A stretch of DNA of 64,000 nucleotides from Acidovorax sp. A1169 (lineage in GTDB: Bacteria > Pseudomonadota > Gammaproteobacteria > Burkholderiales > Burkholderiaceae_C), in assembly GCF_030704685.1 (NCBI RefSeq), contig NZ_JAUZDX010000006.1, positions 248,001 through 312,000 on the forward strand. The letters run 5' to 3'. The position numbers and the translations under genes are program-made. The first letter of the stretch is position 1. Each line of letters begins with the position of its first letter. Positions 19,845 to 31,033 of the stretch are shown here, piece by piece. Under the pieces are notes generated by a model that saw nothing but the letters and a program-made list of their open reading frames with translations, was not told the origin of the DNA and searched no databases.

Positions 19845-20810
19845 ATGATCAGAGCTTTCTTGCTGGCCGCGCTCGCCGTGGCCCCGATGGTGCACGCCCA
19901 GGCACAGTGGAAACTGGCCACCGGCTACCGCGCCGAGTCGTTCCACACGCGCAACGTGGTGCAGTTTGCGCAGGACGTGGAGCGTGCCTCTGCGGGCGCC
20001 CTGCGCATCGAGGTGCACGCCAACAACGCCCTGTTCAAGCTCGGCGACATTCCGCAGGCGGTGCAGGAGGGAAAGGCCCAGGCCGGCGAGACCATCATGA
20101 CCAGCCTGGTGCGCGACATGCCGATCGCCGGTGCCGACGCGATTCCCTTCGTGGTGCGCAGCTACGCGGACGCACGGCGCATGTGGGACCTGCAGCGCCC
20201 GCTGATCGAAGGGCACTTCGCGCGCAAGGGGCTCAAGGCCCTGTATGCCGTGCCCTGGCCGCCGCAGGGACTGTTCTCGATTGCGCCCGTGCGCTCGTCG
20301 GTCGATTTCAAGGGCACACGCATGCGCACCTACAACCCGGCCACCGTGCGCATTGCCGAGATGCTGGGCGCCACCACGGTGGACGTGCCCATGGTCGAGG
20401 TCAACAAGGCCCTGTCTGCGGGCCAGCTCGACTCCATGATCACCTCGGCCCTCACGGGGGTCGAGAACCAGGTCTGGGGCCAGATCCGGCACTACTACGG
20501 CATCAATGCCTGGTTCCCCAAGAACATCGTGTTCGTGAACCTGCAGGCTTTCGAGGCGCTGCCGCCTGCGGTGCGCCAGGCGGTGACGACGGCCGCCAGC
20601 GAGGCCGAGGCGCGCGGCTGGGCCATGAGCCAGGCCGTGGCCGACGAGTCGGTGGGCGAGCTGCAGCGCAAGGGCATCAAAGTGGACCGCGCCTCCGCCG
20701 AGCTCGACACCGAACTCAAGCGCCTGGGCGAGCGCTTCTCACGCGAGTGGGTGCGCTCCGTTGGCGGCGAGGCCAACCAGATCTTCATCCCGTACTACAC
20801 GCAGCGCTGA
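19845..20810 (+). CDS. TRAP transporter substrate-binding protein, second of two
   Basis: A 321-residue binding protein with a Sec signal (AFLLAALAVAPMVHAQ). The ATG at 19845 is preferred because GGAG stands 7 bases upstream; the frame also allows a TTG 15 bases earlier. The mature part (QWKLATGYRAESFHTRNVVQ and GTRMRTYNPATVRIAEMLG) is homologous to the first binding protein of this operon but diverged in most other positions. It may widen the substrate range of the transporter, for example to two stereoisomers, or deliver ligand to the chemoreceptor encoded downstream. Both roles are inference. Confidence 0.9.
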   Translation: MIRAFLLAALAVAPMVHAQAQWKLATGYRAESFHTRNVVQFAQDVERASAGALRIEVHANNALFKLGDIPQAVQEGKAQAGETIMTSLVRDMPIAGADAIPFVVRSYADARRMWDLQRPLIEGHFARKGLKALYAVPWPPQGLFSIAPVRSSVDFKGTRMRTYNPATVRIAEMLGATTVDVPMVEVNKALSAGQLDSMITSALTGVENQVWGQIRHYYGINAWFPKNIVFVNLQAFEALPPAVRQAVTTAASEAEARGWAMSQAVADESVGELQRKGIKVDRASAELDTELKRLGERFSREWVRSVGGEANQIFIPYYTQR

Positions 20811-20841
20811 GCTTTCCCAACCCCATTCCAGGAGAAGCACC

Positions 20842-21390
20842 ATGCACACCCCCACCGACACCATCGAGATGTACCTGCGCGCCAAGGACGGCAACCGCCC
20901 GCACCTGATCGCCCAGGCCTTTGCCGGCGGCGCGCTGCTGCAGATGGAGATGCGCCAGGGCGGCATGGTCTTCCCGCCCTCGGCCCAGGGGCGCGAGGCG
21001 ATTGCCGAGACCCTGGTGCGCAATTTCAACCGCAGCTTCGAGAACGTCTACACCTTCTGCCTGGCCGGTCCACCTCGTCCGGACTGTGCCGACTTCCATT
21101 GCGACTGGCTCGTGCTGATGACCGAGAAGGACAGCCGCGCCGTGCGCGTGGGCTGCGGCCAGTACCACTGGCGCTTTGCGCCCGGCAACCGGCTGGCGCA
21201 GGAGCTGCGCATCGTGATCGAGGCCATGCACACCCTTCCTCCTGCCGACATCCTGCCCGTGATGGCCTGGGCCACGGCGCTCGGCGGGCCCTGGTGCCCT
21301 CTGGATCAGGCCCTGACCAGCGCGCCACCCATTCTCGCCGTGCGCCAGCTCATGCAGCGGCTGGCATCGGCCAGCGCGGCCACCGCCTGA
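20842..21390 (+). CDS. NTF2/SnoaL-like protein of unknown function
   Basis: A 182-residue soluble protein without signal peptide. The N-terminal [20 protein letters not shown] and [12 protein letters not shown] pattern, then a [20 protein letters not shown] helix, resemble the cone-shaped NTF2/SnoaL fold used by small-molecule isomerases, cyclases and binding proteins. AGGAGAAG precedes the ATG. It lies between the second binding protein and 5-oxoprolinase, 31 and 38 bases from its neighbours. An accessory role in turnover of the imported substrate is likely but unproven. Confidence 0.75.
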   Translation: MHTPTDTIEMYLRAKDGNRPHLIAQAFAGGALLQMEMRQGGMVFPPSAQGREAIAETLVRNFNRSFENVYTFCLAGPPRPDCADFHCDWLVLMTEKDSRAVRVGCGQYHWRFAPGNRLAQELRIVIEAMHTLPPADILPVMAWATALGGPWCPLDQALTSAPPILAVRQLMQRLASASAATA

Positions 21391-21428
21391 TCCAGCCACA
21401 ACCCCATTTTTCTTCCATCGAAAACACC

Positions 21429-25085
<3,657 letters not shown>

Positions 25086-25120
25086 GCCACACCTGACGTT
25101 TGCGGTGCAACCCCTGCGTT

Positions 25121-25138
25121 TTGGCACAGGGCTTGCAT
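25121..25138 (+). promoter_or_regulatory. Sigma-54-type promoter for the chemoreceptor gene
   Basis: TTGGCACAGGGCTTGCAT matches the -24/-12 consensus (TGGCAC, 5 bases, TTGC), with the GG and GC doublets 10 bases apart as required. Transcription would start near 25148, about 55 bases before the ATG at 25202. The leader then holds a small CCGCCCC/GGGGCGG hairpin at 25151-25174. No enhancer-binding activator is encoded nearby. Confidence 0.7.
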
Positions 25139-25201
25139 CGCAAGGGTATGCCGCCCCCTCGTGTGACGGGGCGGATGACACGCAACACCACGGAGAAAGC
25201 C

Positions 25202-26857
25202 ATGAACTACCTTCCCGCCACGGCCGGTGCCAACCGCACCCCTGCCGTCACGGCCTTTCCTGCTGATGCACCCATGGCGGCGCCCCGCCCGTCGTCGTCG
25301 CCGTCCCCGCGCGGCAATCGCACCCTGACCGTGGGCCAGAAACTGGCAGCAGCCTTTGGCCTGCTGGGCGTGGCGGTGGCGCTGCTGGGCTCCACCACCT
25401 GGCTCACCGGCCAGGGCACGACGCGCCAGGCCACGCTGCTCACGGCGGAGCAACTGCCCATCGAGCGCTCGGTGCGCGAGTGGAAGACCCAGTCGGTGCA
25501 CATCGGCCAGATCGCCCTGCGAGCCACCAGCTCGACCGACGTGTTCCCGCTGGTGGCCGAGATGCGCACCCAGCTGGCGGCCGAGGAGGGCATGCGCAAC
25601 CGCATCGACACTGCGCTGGCCGCCTCGGCTGCGGCCGCGAGCACCGTGCCCGTGTGGAAGCAGACCCAGGCGCAGCGCCAGCAGTACGCGGCCCTGCGCG
25701 ACACCCTGGTGCAGAACGCGCTCGAATCCAAGGTCATCAGCCAGAAGGAGCTGCAGGAGCATGCCGCAGCGCTGGCCCAGTACCTGAAAACCATCGACCA
25801 GCTGCTGGCCGAATCCGAAAAGTCCTCGGTGGCAGCGGCCGATGCGATGATTGCCGATGCCTCGCGTGCCCAGTGGGTCAGCGCGCTCGCCGTGGCCTTC
25901 GTGGTGGGGCTGTCGGCGCTGTTCGGCTGGCTGCTGCGCCGCTCCATCGTGCTGCCGCTGCGCCAGGCGTCGGACGCGGCGGCCCTGGTGGCGCAGGGCG
26001 ACCTCACGGTGCGCATGTCCACGGACCGCACCGACGAGATCGGCGAGCTGCTCACCGCGCTCAACAGCATGGTGGAATCGCTGCACTATGTGGTGACCGA
26101 GGTGCGCGATTCGGGTGAGTCCATCCACGTCGCCAGCTCCGAAGTGGCCGCCGGCAATACCGACCTGAGCGCACGCACCGAGCACACGGCCAGCAGCCTG
26201 CAGCAGACAGCTGCCAGCATTGCCCAACTGGCGCAGACCGTGGCCGCCAATGCCGACAGCACCCGCCAGGCCAACACCCTTGCCCACAGTGCCGCCCAGG
26301 TGGCGAAGAAGGGAGGCGAGGTGGTCGGCCAGGTGGTCAAGACCATGGACGAGATCAACGCCAGCAGCAAGAAGATCGCCGACATCGTGGGCATCATCGA
26401 CGGCATCTCCTTTCAGACCAACATCCTGGCACTCAATGCCGCAGTGGAAGCCGCCCGTGCGGGTGAGCAGGGCCGGGGCTTTGCCGTGGTGGCCAGCGAG
26501 GTGCGCAACCTGGCGGGCCGCAGCGCCAACGCCGCCAAGGAGATCAAGGCCCTGATCGCCACCAGTGTCCACAAGGTGAGTGACGGTGCGCGCCTGGTGG
26601 TTACTGCCGGCTCTACCATGCAGGACATAGTCACCAGCGTGCAGCAGGTCACCGCGCTGATGTCCGAGATCAACGCCGCCAGCAGCGAGCAGAGCAGCCA
26701 GATCGGCCAGGTGAGCCAGGCCGTGGACCAGCTCGACCACATGACCCAGCAGAACGCCGCGCTGGTGGAAGAGGGCGCCGCTGCCGCCCAGAGCCTCAAG
26801 GACCAGGCCAACCGCCTGGCGGGGGCCATGGGGCAGTTTCAGTTGTCAGCCGCCTAG
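25202..26857 (+). CDS. Methyl-accepting chemotaxis protein
   Basis: A 551-residue transmembrane chemoreceptor. Order: cytoplasmic N-tail; TM1 about 47-68; periplasmic four-helix-bundle-type sensor about 70-222; TM2 about 224-246; HAMP about 247-300; signalling coiled coil with the hairpin tip at about 398-442 ([20 protein letters not shown], then [17 protein letters not shown]). The C-terminus ends QFQLSAA without a CheR-tether pentapeptide. The unusually long Pro/Ser-rich N-tail is intact in frame; GGAG precedes the ATG. It lies 116 bases after 5-oxoprolinase on the same strand but has its own sigma-54-type promoter. It may sense the substrate of that operon (inference). Confidence 0.95.
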   Translation: MNYLPATAGANRTPAVTAFPADAPMAAPRPSSSPSPRGNRTLTVGQKLAAAFGLLGVAVALLGSTTWLTGQGTTRQATLLTAEQLPIERSVREWKTQSVHIGQIALRATSSTDVFPLVAEMRTQLAAEEGMRNRIDTALAASAAAASTVPVWKQTQAQRQQYAALRDTLVQNALESKVISQKELQEHAAALAQYLKTIDQLLAESEKSSVAAADAMIADASRAQWVSALAVAFVVGLSALFGWLLRRSIVLPLRQASDAAALVAQGDLTVRMSTDRTDEIGELLTALNSMVESLHYVVTEVRDSGESIHVASSEVAAGNTDLSARTEHTASSLQQTAASIAQLAQTVAANADSTRQANTLAHSAAQVAKKGGEVVGQVVKTMDEINASSKKIADIVGIIDGISFQTNILALNAAVEAARAGEQGRGFAVVASEVRNLAGRSANAAKEIKALIATSVHKVSDGARLVVTAGSTMQDIVTSVQQVTALMSEINAASSEQSSQIGQVSQAVDQLDHMTQQNAALVEEGAAAAQSLKDQANRLAGAMGQFQLSAA

Positions 26858-26882
26858 CCAGAGCTGCACAGGCGATAAGTAA

Positions 26883-26908
26883 AAAGGGCCTGCGTTGCAG
26901 GCCCTTTG
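26883..26908. terminator. Bidirectional terminator between chemoreceptor and ETF-QO genes
   Basis: AAAGGGCCTGC and GCAGGCCCTTT form an 11 bp stem around a short loop, with A-rich sequence on one side and TTGTTGT on the other. It serves both convergent genes; the ETF-QO stop is only 6 bases beyond. Confidence 0.85.
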
Positions 26909-26914
26909 TTGTCG

Positions 26915-28621
26915 TCACATGCCCGAGTAGTTTGGGCCGCCGCCGCCCTCAGGCGTCACCCAGACGATGTTCTGCGTGGGGTCCTTGATGTCGCAGGTCT
27001 TGCAGTGCACGCAGTTCTGCGCGTTGATCTGCAGGCGCTGGGCGTCGCCGCCCTTGGCGACATCGGGCACGAACTCGTAGACACCAGCCGGGCAGTAGCG
27101 CGCCTCGGGCCCGGCGTACTTGGCCAGGTTGATGTTCACCGGCACGCTGGCGTCCTTGAGCGTCAGGTGGGCCGGCTGGTTCTCGGCGTGGTTGGTGTTG
27201 CTGATGAACACGCTGGAGAGCCGGTCGAAAGTCAGCTTGCCATCGGGCTTGGGGTAGATGATGGGCTTGCACTCGGACGCGGGCTTCAGGTGCACGTGGT
27301 CTGGCTTGTCGCGGTGCAGCGTCCAGGGGATGTTGCCCTTGAGCACGAACTGCTCCAGGCCGTTCATGATGGTGGCGGTGACCAGGCCCTTCTTGAACCA
27401 GTTCTTGAAGTTGCGGTCCTTGTTGAGCTCGGTGTGCAGCCAGCTCTTCTCGAAGGCCTCGGGGTAGGCGCTCAGCTCATCGTGCTGGCGCCCGGCCACC
27501 ACGGCATCGTAGGCGGCCTCGGCGGCCAGCATGCCGGACTTGATGGCGGCGTGGCTGCCCTTGATGCGGCCTACATTGAGATAGCCCGCATCGCAGCCGA
27601 TCAGCGCGCCGCCGGGGAAGATGGTCTTGGGCAGGCTCAGCAGGCCGCCGGCCGTGATGGCGCGCGCGCCGTAGCTGATGCGCTTGGCCGGCTTGATGCC
27701 CTTGGACTCGTCGCCCTCCAGGTACCAGCGGATGTTGGCATGCGTCTTCCAGCGCTGGAATTCCTCGAACGGGCTGAGGTAGGGGTTGGAATAGCCCAGG
27801 CCGGTGATGAAGCCCAGCGTGACCTTGTTGTCGTCCAGGTGGTACAGGAAGGCGCCACCGTAGGTGTCGTTCTCCATGGGCCAGCCGGCGGTGTGCATGA
27901 CGAAGCCGGGCTGGTGGCGCTGCGGATCGATCTCCCACAGCTCCTTGATGCCGATTGCGTAGCTTTGCGGATCACTGTGGGCGTCGAGCTTGAAGCGCGA
28001 GATCAGCTGCTTGCCCAGGTGGCCGCGCGAGCCCTCGGCGAAGATGGTGTATTTGGCATGGAGTTCCATGCCGAGCTGGAAGTCGGCCGTGGGCTCGCCT
28101 TCCTTGCCGATGCCCATGTTGCCGGTGGCCACGCCCTTGACGGAGCCGTTCTCGTTGTAGAGCACTTCGGCGGCCGGAAAGCCCGGGAAGATCTCCACGC
28201 CCAGGGCCTCGGCCTGCTCGCCCATCCACTTGACCACATTGCCCAGGCGCACCACGTAGTTGCCGTGGTTCTGGAAGTTGTGCGGCAAAAATACATTGGG
28301 TACGCGAAAGGCCGATTTTTCGCCCAGGAACATCATCGCGTCGTCGGTCACGGGCTGGTTCAGGGGCGCGCCCTTGGCCTTCCAGTCGGGGATCAGCTCG
28401 GTCAGGGCCTTGGGGTCCATGATGGCGCCCGAGAGGATGTGCGCGCCGGGTTCGGAGCCTTTTTCGAGCACCACCACAGAGATGTCCTTGCCATTGATGG
28501 CTGCCATCTGCTTGAGCCGGATGGCGGTGGCCATGCCGCCGGGGCCGCCGCCCACGACGACCACGTCGTATTCCATTGCTTCACGGGGACCATACTGGGC
28601 GAGGATTTCTTCGTTCGTCAT
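26915..28621 (-). CDS. Electron transfer flavoprotein-ubiquinone oxidoreductase
   Basis: A 568-residue membrane-associated enzyme that passes electrons from ETF (fatty acid and amino acid oxidation) to ubiquinone. FAD-binding VVVVGGGPGGMATAIRLKQM lies at residues 20-39. The C-terminal 4Fe-4S ligands are C510 (CPAGVYEF) and C537, C540 and C543 (CVHCKTC). The quinone-binding middle part (GRIKGSHAAIKSGMLAAEAA) is intact. The ATG at 28621 (MTNEEILAQYG) has GAGAAA upstream; the frame is open further but that sequence is the divergent promoter. Divergent from an SDR gene across 140 bases that contain a palindrome. Confidence 0.96.
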   Translation of the reverse strand: MTNEEILAQYGPREAMEYDVVVVGGGPGGMATAIRLKQMAAINGKDISVVVLEKGSEPGAHILSGAIMDPKALTELIPDWKAKGAPLNQPVTDDAMMFLGEKSAFRVPNVFLPHNFQNHGNYVVRLGNVVKWMGEQAEALGVEIFPGFPAAEVLYNENGSVKGVATGNMGIGKEGEPTADFQLGMELHAKYTIFAEGSRGHLGKQLISRFKLDAHSDPQSYAIGIKELWEIDPQRHQPGFVMHTAGWPMENDTYGGAFLYHLDDNKVTLGFITGLGYSNPYLSPFEEFQRWKTHANIRWYLEGDESKGIKPAKRISYGARAITAGGLLSLPKTIFPGGALIGCDAGYLNVGRIKGSHAAIKSGMLAAEAAYDAVVAGRQHDELSAYPEAFEKSWLHTELNKDRNFKNWFKKGLVTATIMNGLEQFVLKGNIPWTLHRDKPDHVHLKPASECKPIIYPKPDGKLTFDRLSSVFISNTNHAENQPAHLTLKDASVPVNINLAKYAGPEARYCPAGVYEFVPDVAKGGDAQRLQINAQNCVHCKTCDIKDPTQNIVWVTPEGGGGPNYSGM

Positions 28622-28723
28622 GGGTTTCTCGTCGGGCGTTTGATATCGTGTGGATTGTCTTCGGACAGGACCCTGGTTCCTGTCTGCCTGGAGACTGATT
28701 GTATTCATGGATTTCGGACAAAC

Positions 28724-28735
28724 GAACGACCGTTC
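28724..28735. promoter_or_regulatory. Palindrome GAACGACCGTTC in the ETF-QO / SDR divergent promoter
   Basis: GAACG, AC, CGTTC is a perfect short dyad inside AAACGAACGACCGTTCTTTT, 27 bases before the SDR start codon. Such sequences are typical of TetR-type operators, and ETF-QO genes are often in fatty-acid or branched-chain amino-acid degradation regulons of TetR/MerR repressors. Binding protein not in this window. Confidence 0.5.
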
Positions 28736-28761
28736 TTTTTTCTGCAGTGGAGGCTCTCTAA

Positions 28762-29544
28762 ATGGCATACAGCATCGATCTATCCGGCCGCGTGGCGTTC
28801 ATCACCGGAGCGTCCAGCGGGCTCGGCGCCCAGTTCGCGCGGACTCTCGCGCGCGCAGGAGCCGGGGTGGTGTTGGCCAGCCGCCGCGTCGAAAAGCTCA
28901 AAGAGCTGCGTGCCCGCATCGAGGGGGAGGGCGGTGACGCCCATGTGATCGAACTGGACGTGACCGACCACATGTCGATCAAGGCGGCGGTGGCCCATGC
29001 CGAGACCGAGATGGGCTCCATCGACATCCTGGTGAACAACTCGGGCGTGAGCACCACGCAGCGCCTGCAGGATGTGACGCCCCAGGACTACGACTTCATC
29101 TTCGACACCAACGTCAAGGGCGCCTTCTTCGTCGCACAGGAGGTGGGCAAGCGCATGCTGGCGCGCTCGCGCGGGGCCGCGCCGGGCAGCTTCACGGGCG
29201 GTCGCATCATCAACATCGCCTCGATGGCGGGCTTGAAGGTGCTGCCGCAGATCGGCGCCTACTGCATGAGCAAGGCCGCCGTGGTGCAGATGACGAAGGC
29301 CATGGCCATGGAGTGGGGCCGGTTCGGCATCAACACCAATGCCATCTGCCCGGGCTACATCGACACCGAGATCAACCACCGCCACTGGCAGACCGAGCAG
29401 GGCCAGAAACTCATCGACATGCTGCCGCGCAAGCGCGTGGGCAGCCCCGAGGACCTCGATGCGCTGATCATCATGCTGGCCAGCGACCAGAGCCACTTCA
29501 TCAACGGCGCCGTGATTGCGGCAGACGATGGCTTTGCGGTGTAG
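28762..29544 (+). CDS. SDR family NAD(P)-dependent oxidoreductase
   Basis: A 260-residue classical short-chain dehydrogenase. Cofactor motif TGASSGLG at residues 15-22; catalytic S154 (NIASMAG), Y167 and K171 (YCMSK); NNSG motif near residue 92. A GGAGG-type ribosome site precedes the ATG. A 3-hydroxyacyl-CoA or similar secondary alcohol substrate is likely, given the divergent ETF-QO and the acyl-CoA thioesterase two genes downstream; the sequence alone does not fix it. Confidence 0.92.
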   Translation: MAYSIDLSGRVAFITGASSGLGAQFARTLARAGAGVVLASRRVEKLKELRARIEGEGGDAHVIELDVTDHMSIKAAVAHAETEMGSIDILVNNSGVSTTQRLQDVTPQDYDFIFDTNVKGAFFVAQEVGKRMLARSRGAAPGSFTGGRIINIASMAGLKVLPQIGAYCMSKAAVVQMTKAMAMEWGRFGINTNAICPGYIDTEINHRHWQTEQGQKLIDMLPRKRVGSPEDLDALIIMLASDQSHFINGAVIAADDGFAV

Positions 29545-29562
29545 CCCGCGCCGCTTGTCCCG

Positions 29563-30459
29563 ATGCTGACCGGAATCCTGGCCGGGCTCGCCGCAGGCGC
29601 GCTCTGGGGGCTGGTGTTCGTGGCGCCCTACATGGCGGGCACGTTTGCCTCGGTGGACCTGACGGCGGGCCGCTTCGTGGCCTACGGTGCGGTGGCTGCG
29701 GGCATGCTGCTGTGGGGCCTCCGGGGCAACCCGCGCTGGCCTACCTGGGCCCAGGCCTGGGCGGCGCTGTGGCTGTCCGTGCTGGGCTTCACGGGCTACT
29801 ACCTGCTGCTGGTCTGGGCCATCCGCGATGCGGGGGCCGAGATGCCGGCGCTGATCATCGGCACCATTCCGGTCTGGGTCATGCTGCTGGGCAAGCCCCA
29901 GGGCCTGCGCTGGGCCGCACTGGTGCCCGGGCTGGCGCTCACCGTGACCGGCCTCGCGCTGATGGCCGGGGTTCCGCACGGCGATGCAGCGGCATCCGGC
30001 GCCGGCAGCTACTGGCGCGGCATCGCCATCGCGCTGGTGGCGCTGGTGTTCTGGACGGCGTTCGCCATCCTCAATTCCGCATGGCTCAAGCGCCACCCCG
30101 AGGTGCGTGCCACCGACTGGGCCAACTGGCTGGGCGTGGCCACGGGCCTGGGCGGCCTGTTGCTGTGGCTGGCAGGGGGCTCCAGCCTGCCCGCCCTGGC
30201 AGCGCAGCCAGGGTTCGGGGTCTTCGTGGCTGTGTGCCTGGCGCTCGGTTTTGGTTCGAGCTGGCTGGCCACCATCTTGTGGAACATCGCCAGCCAGCGC
30301 CTGTCCGCCAGCCTGTGCGGGCAGCTCATCGTGAGCGAGACCCTGTTCGCTCTCGTATATTCGTTCGCGTGGGATGGGCGCTGGCCGTCGCTGGCGCAGT
30401 GGGCAGCCGTGGTGCTGTTCACTCTGGGCATCCTCGCTTCCATCAAGGCACACCGATGA
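29563..30459 (+). CDS. DMT superfamily (EamA) transporter
   Basis: A 298-residue membrane protein with about ten hydrophobic helices in two EamA-like halves, as in RhaT/RarD/YdcZ-type exporters of metabolites. Starts MLTGILAGLAAGALWGLVFV 18 bases after the SDR stop. Its stop codon overlaps the start of the thioesterase gene (ATGA). Substrate unknown. Confidence 0.85.
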   Translation: MLTGILAGLAAGALWGLVFVAPYMAGTFASVDLTAGRFVAYGAVAAGMLLWGLRGNPRWPTWAQAWAALWLSVLGFTGYYLLLVWAIRDAGAEMPALIIGTIPVWVMLLGKPQGLRWAALVPGLALTVTGLALMAGVPHGDAAASGAGSYWRGIAIALVALVFWTAFAILNSAWLKRHPEVRATDWANWLGVATGLGGLLLWLAGGSSLPALAAQPGFGVFVAVCLALGFGSSWLATILWNIASQRLSASLCGQLIVSETLFALVYSFAWDGRWPSLAQWAAVVLFTLGILASIKAHR

Positions 30460-30878
30460 AGATTGAAATCCCCGACGAGAAGAAACTGGTGCATGAAATG
30501 CGCTTTCCCGTGCGCTGGGGCGACATGGACGCCATGGGCCACGTGAACAACACCGTGTATTTTCGCTACCTGGAAACAGCGCGGATCGACTGGCTGGTGT
30601 CGGTGGGCTGCAACCCCGACCCCACAGGGCAGGGGCCGGTCATCGTCAACGCCTTTTGCAACTTCTACCAGCAGCTCGAGTACCCGGCCGACGTGCTGCT
30701 CAAGCTCTACGTGAGCGACCCGGGCCGCACCACCTTCGAGACCTGGGGCACCATGGAGCGGGTGGACCGGCCGGGCGTGATTTATGCCGCTGGCGGTGCC
30801 ACCACGATCTGGGTCGATTTCCCGCAGAAGAGGGCCGTGGCCCTGCCGGACTGGATGCTGGCCATCGTTCAGGACTGA
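30456..30878 (+). CDS. Acyl-CoA thioesterase, 4-hydroxybenzoyl-CoA thioesterase family
   Basis: A 140-residue hot-dog fold thioesterase that hydrolyses acyl-CoA or aroyl-CoA. The signature VRWGDMDAMGHVNNTVYFRY is at residues 19-38 with the catalytic Asp about residue 25. ATGA overlap with the preceding transporter shows coupling. Works in the cytosol; probably trims CoA esters of the pathway served by the SDR gene, by context. Confidence 0.9.
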   Translation: MKIEIPDEKKLVHEMRFPVRWGDMDAMGHVNNTVYFRYLETARIDWLVSVGCNPDPTGQGPVIVNAFCNFYQQLEYPADVLLKLYVSDPGRTTFETWGTMERVDRPGVIYAAGGATTIWVDFPQKRAVALPDWMLAIVQD

Positions 30879-30889
30879 TTTTGCGGCGC

Positions 30890-30918
30890 TTGACACCTCT
30901 GGGTGAATCGGACTAAAT
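30890..30918 (+). promoter_or_regulatory. Possible sigma-70 promoter before the GGDEF/EAL gene
   Basis: TTGACA at 30890-30895 is a perfect -35 box. CTAAAT at 30913-30918, 17 bases on, is a poor -10 box. It lies about 115 bases before the start codon at 31034. Tentative. Confidence 0.35.
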
Positions 30919-31033
30919 GGGCCGATCACAGGGGTCGGGCGGCTGATGGAGGCCGCACGGGTCATTGAAGAAATGGGGAAGGCTGGCGATATTCTGGCCA
31001 CGCCGCTTTTCCCGGTCACGAGGGGTTTCGGCC

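Noticed and set aside
18321..20492. A minus-strand open frame of about 720 codons opposite the TRAP permease and receptor genes
   Set aside because: Antisense shadow of the well-supported DctM and DctP genes; Gln/His/Arg-rich translation without motif.
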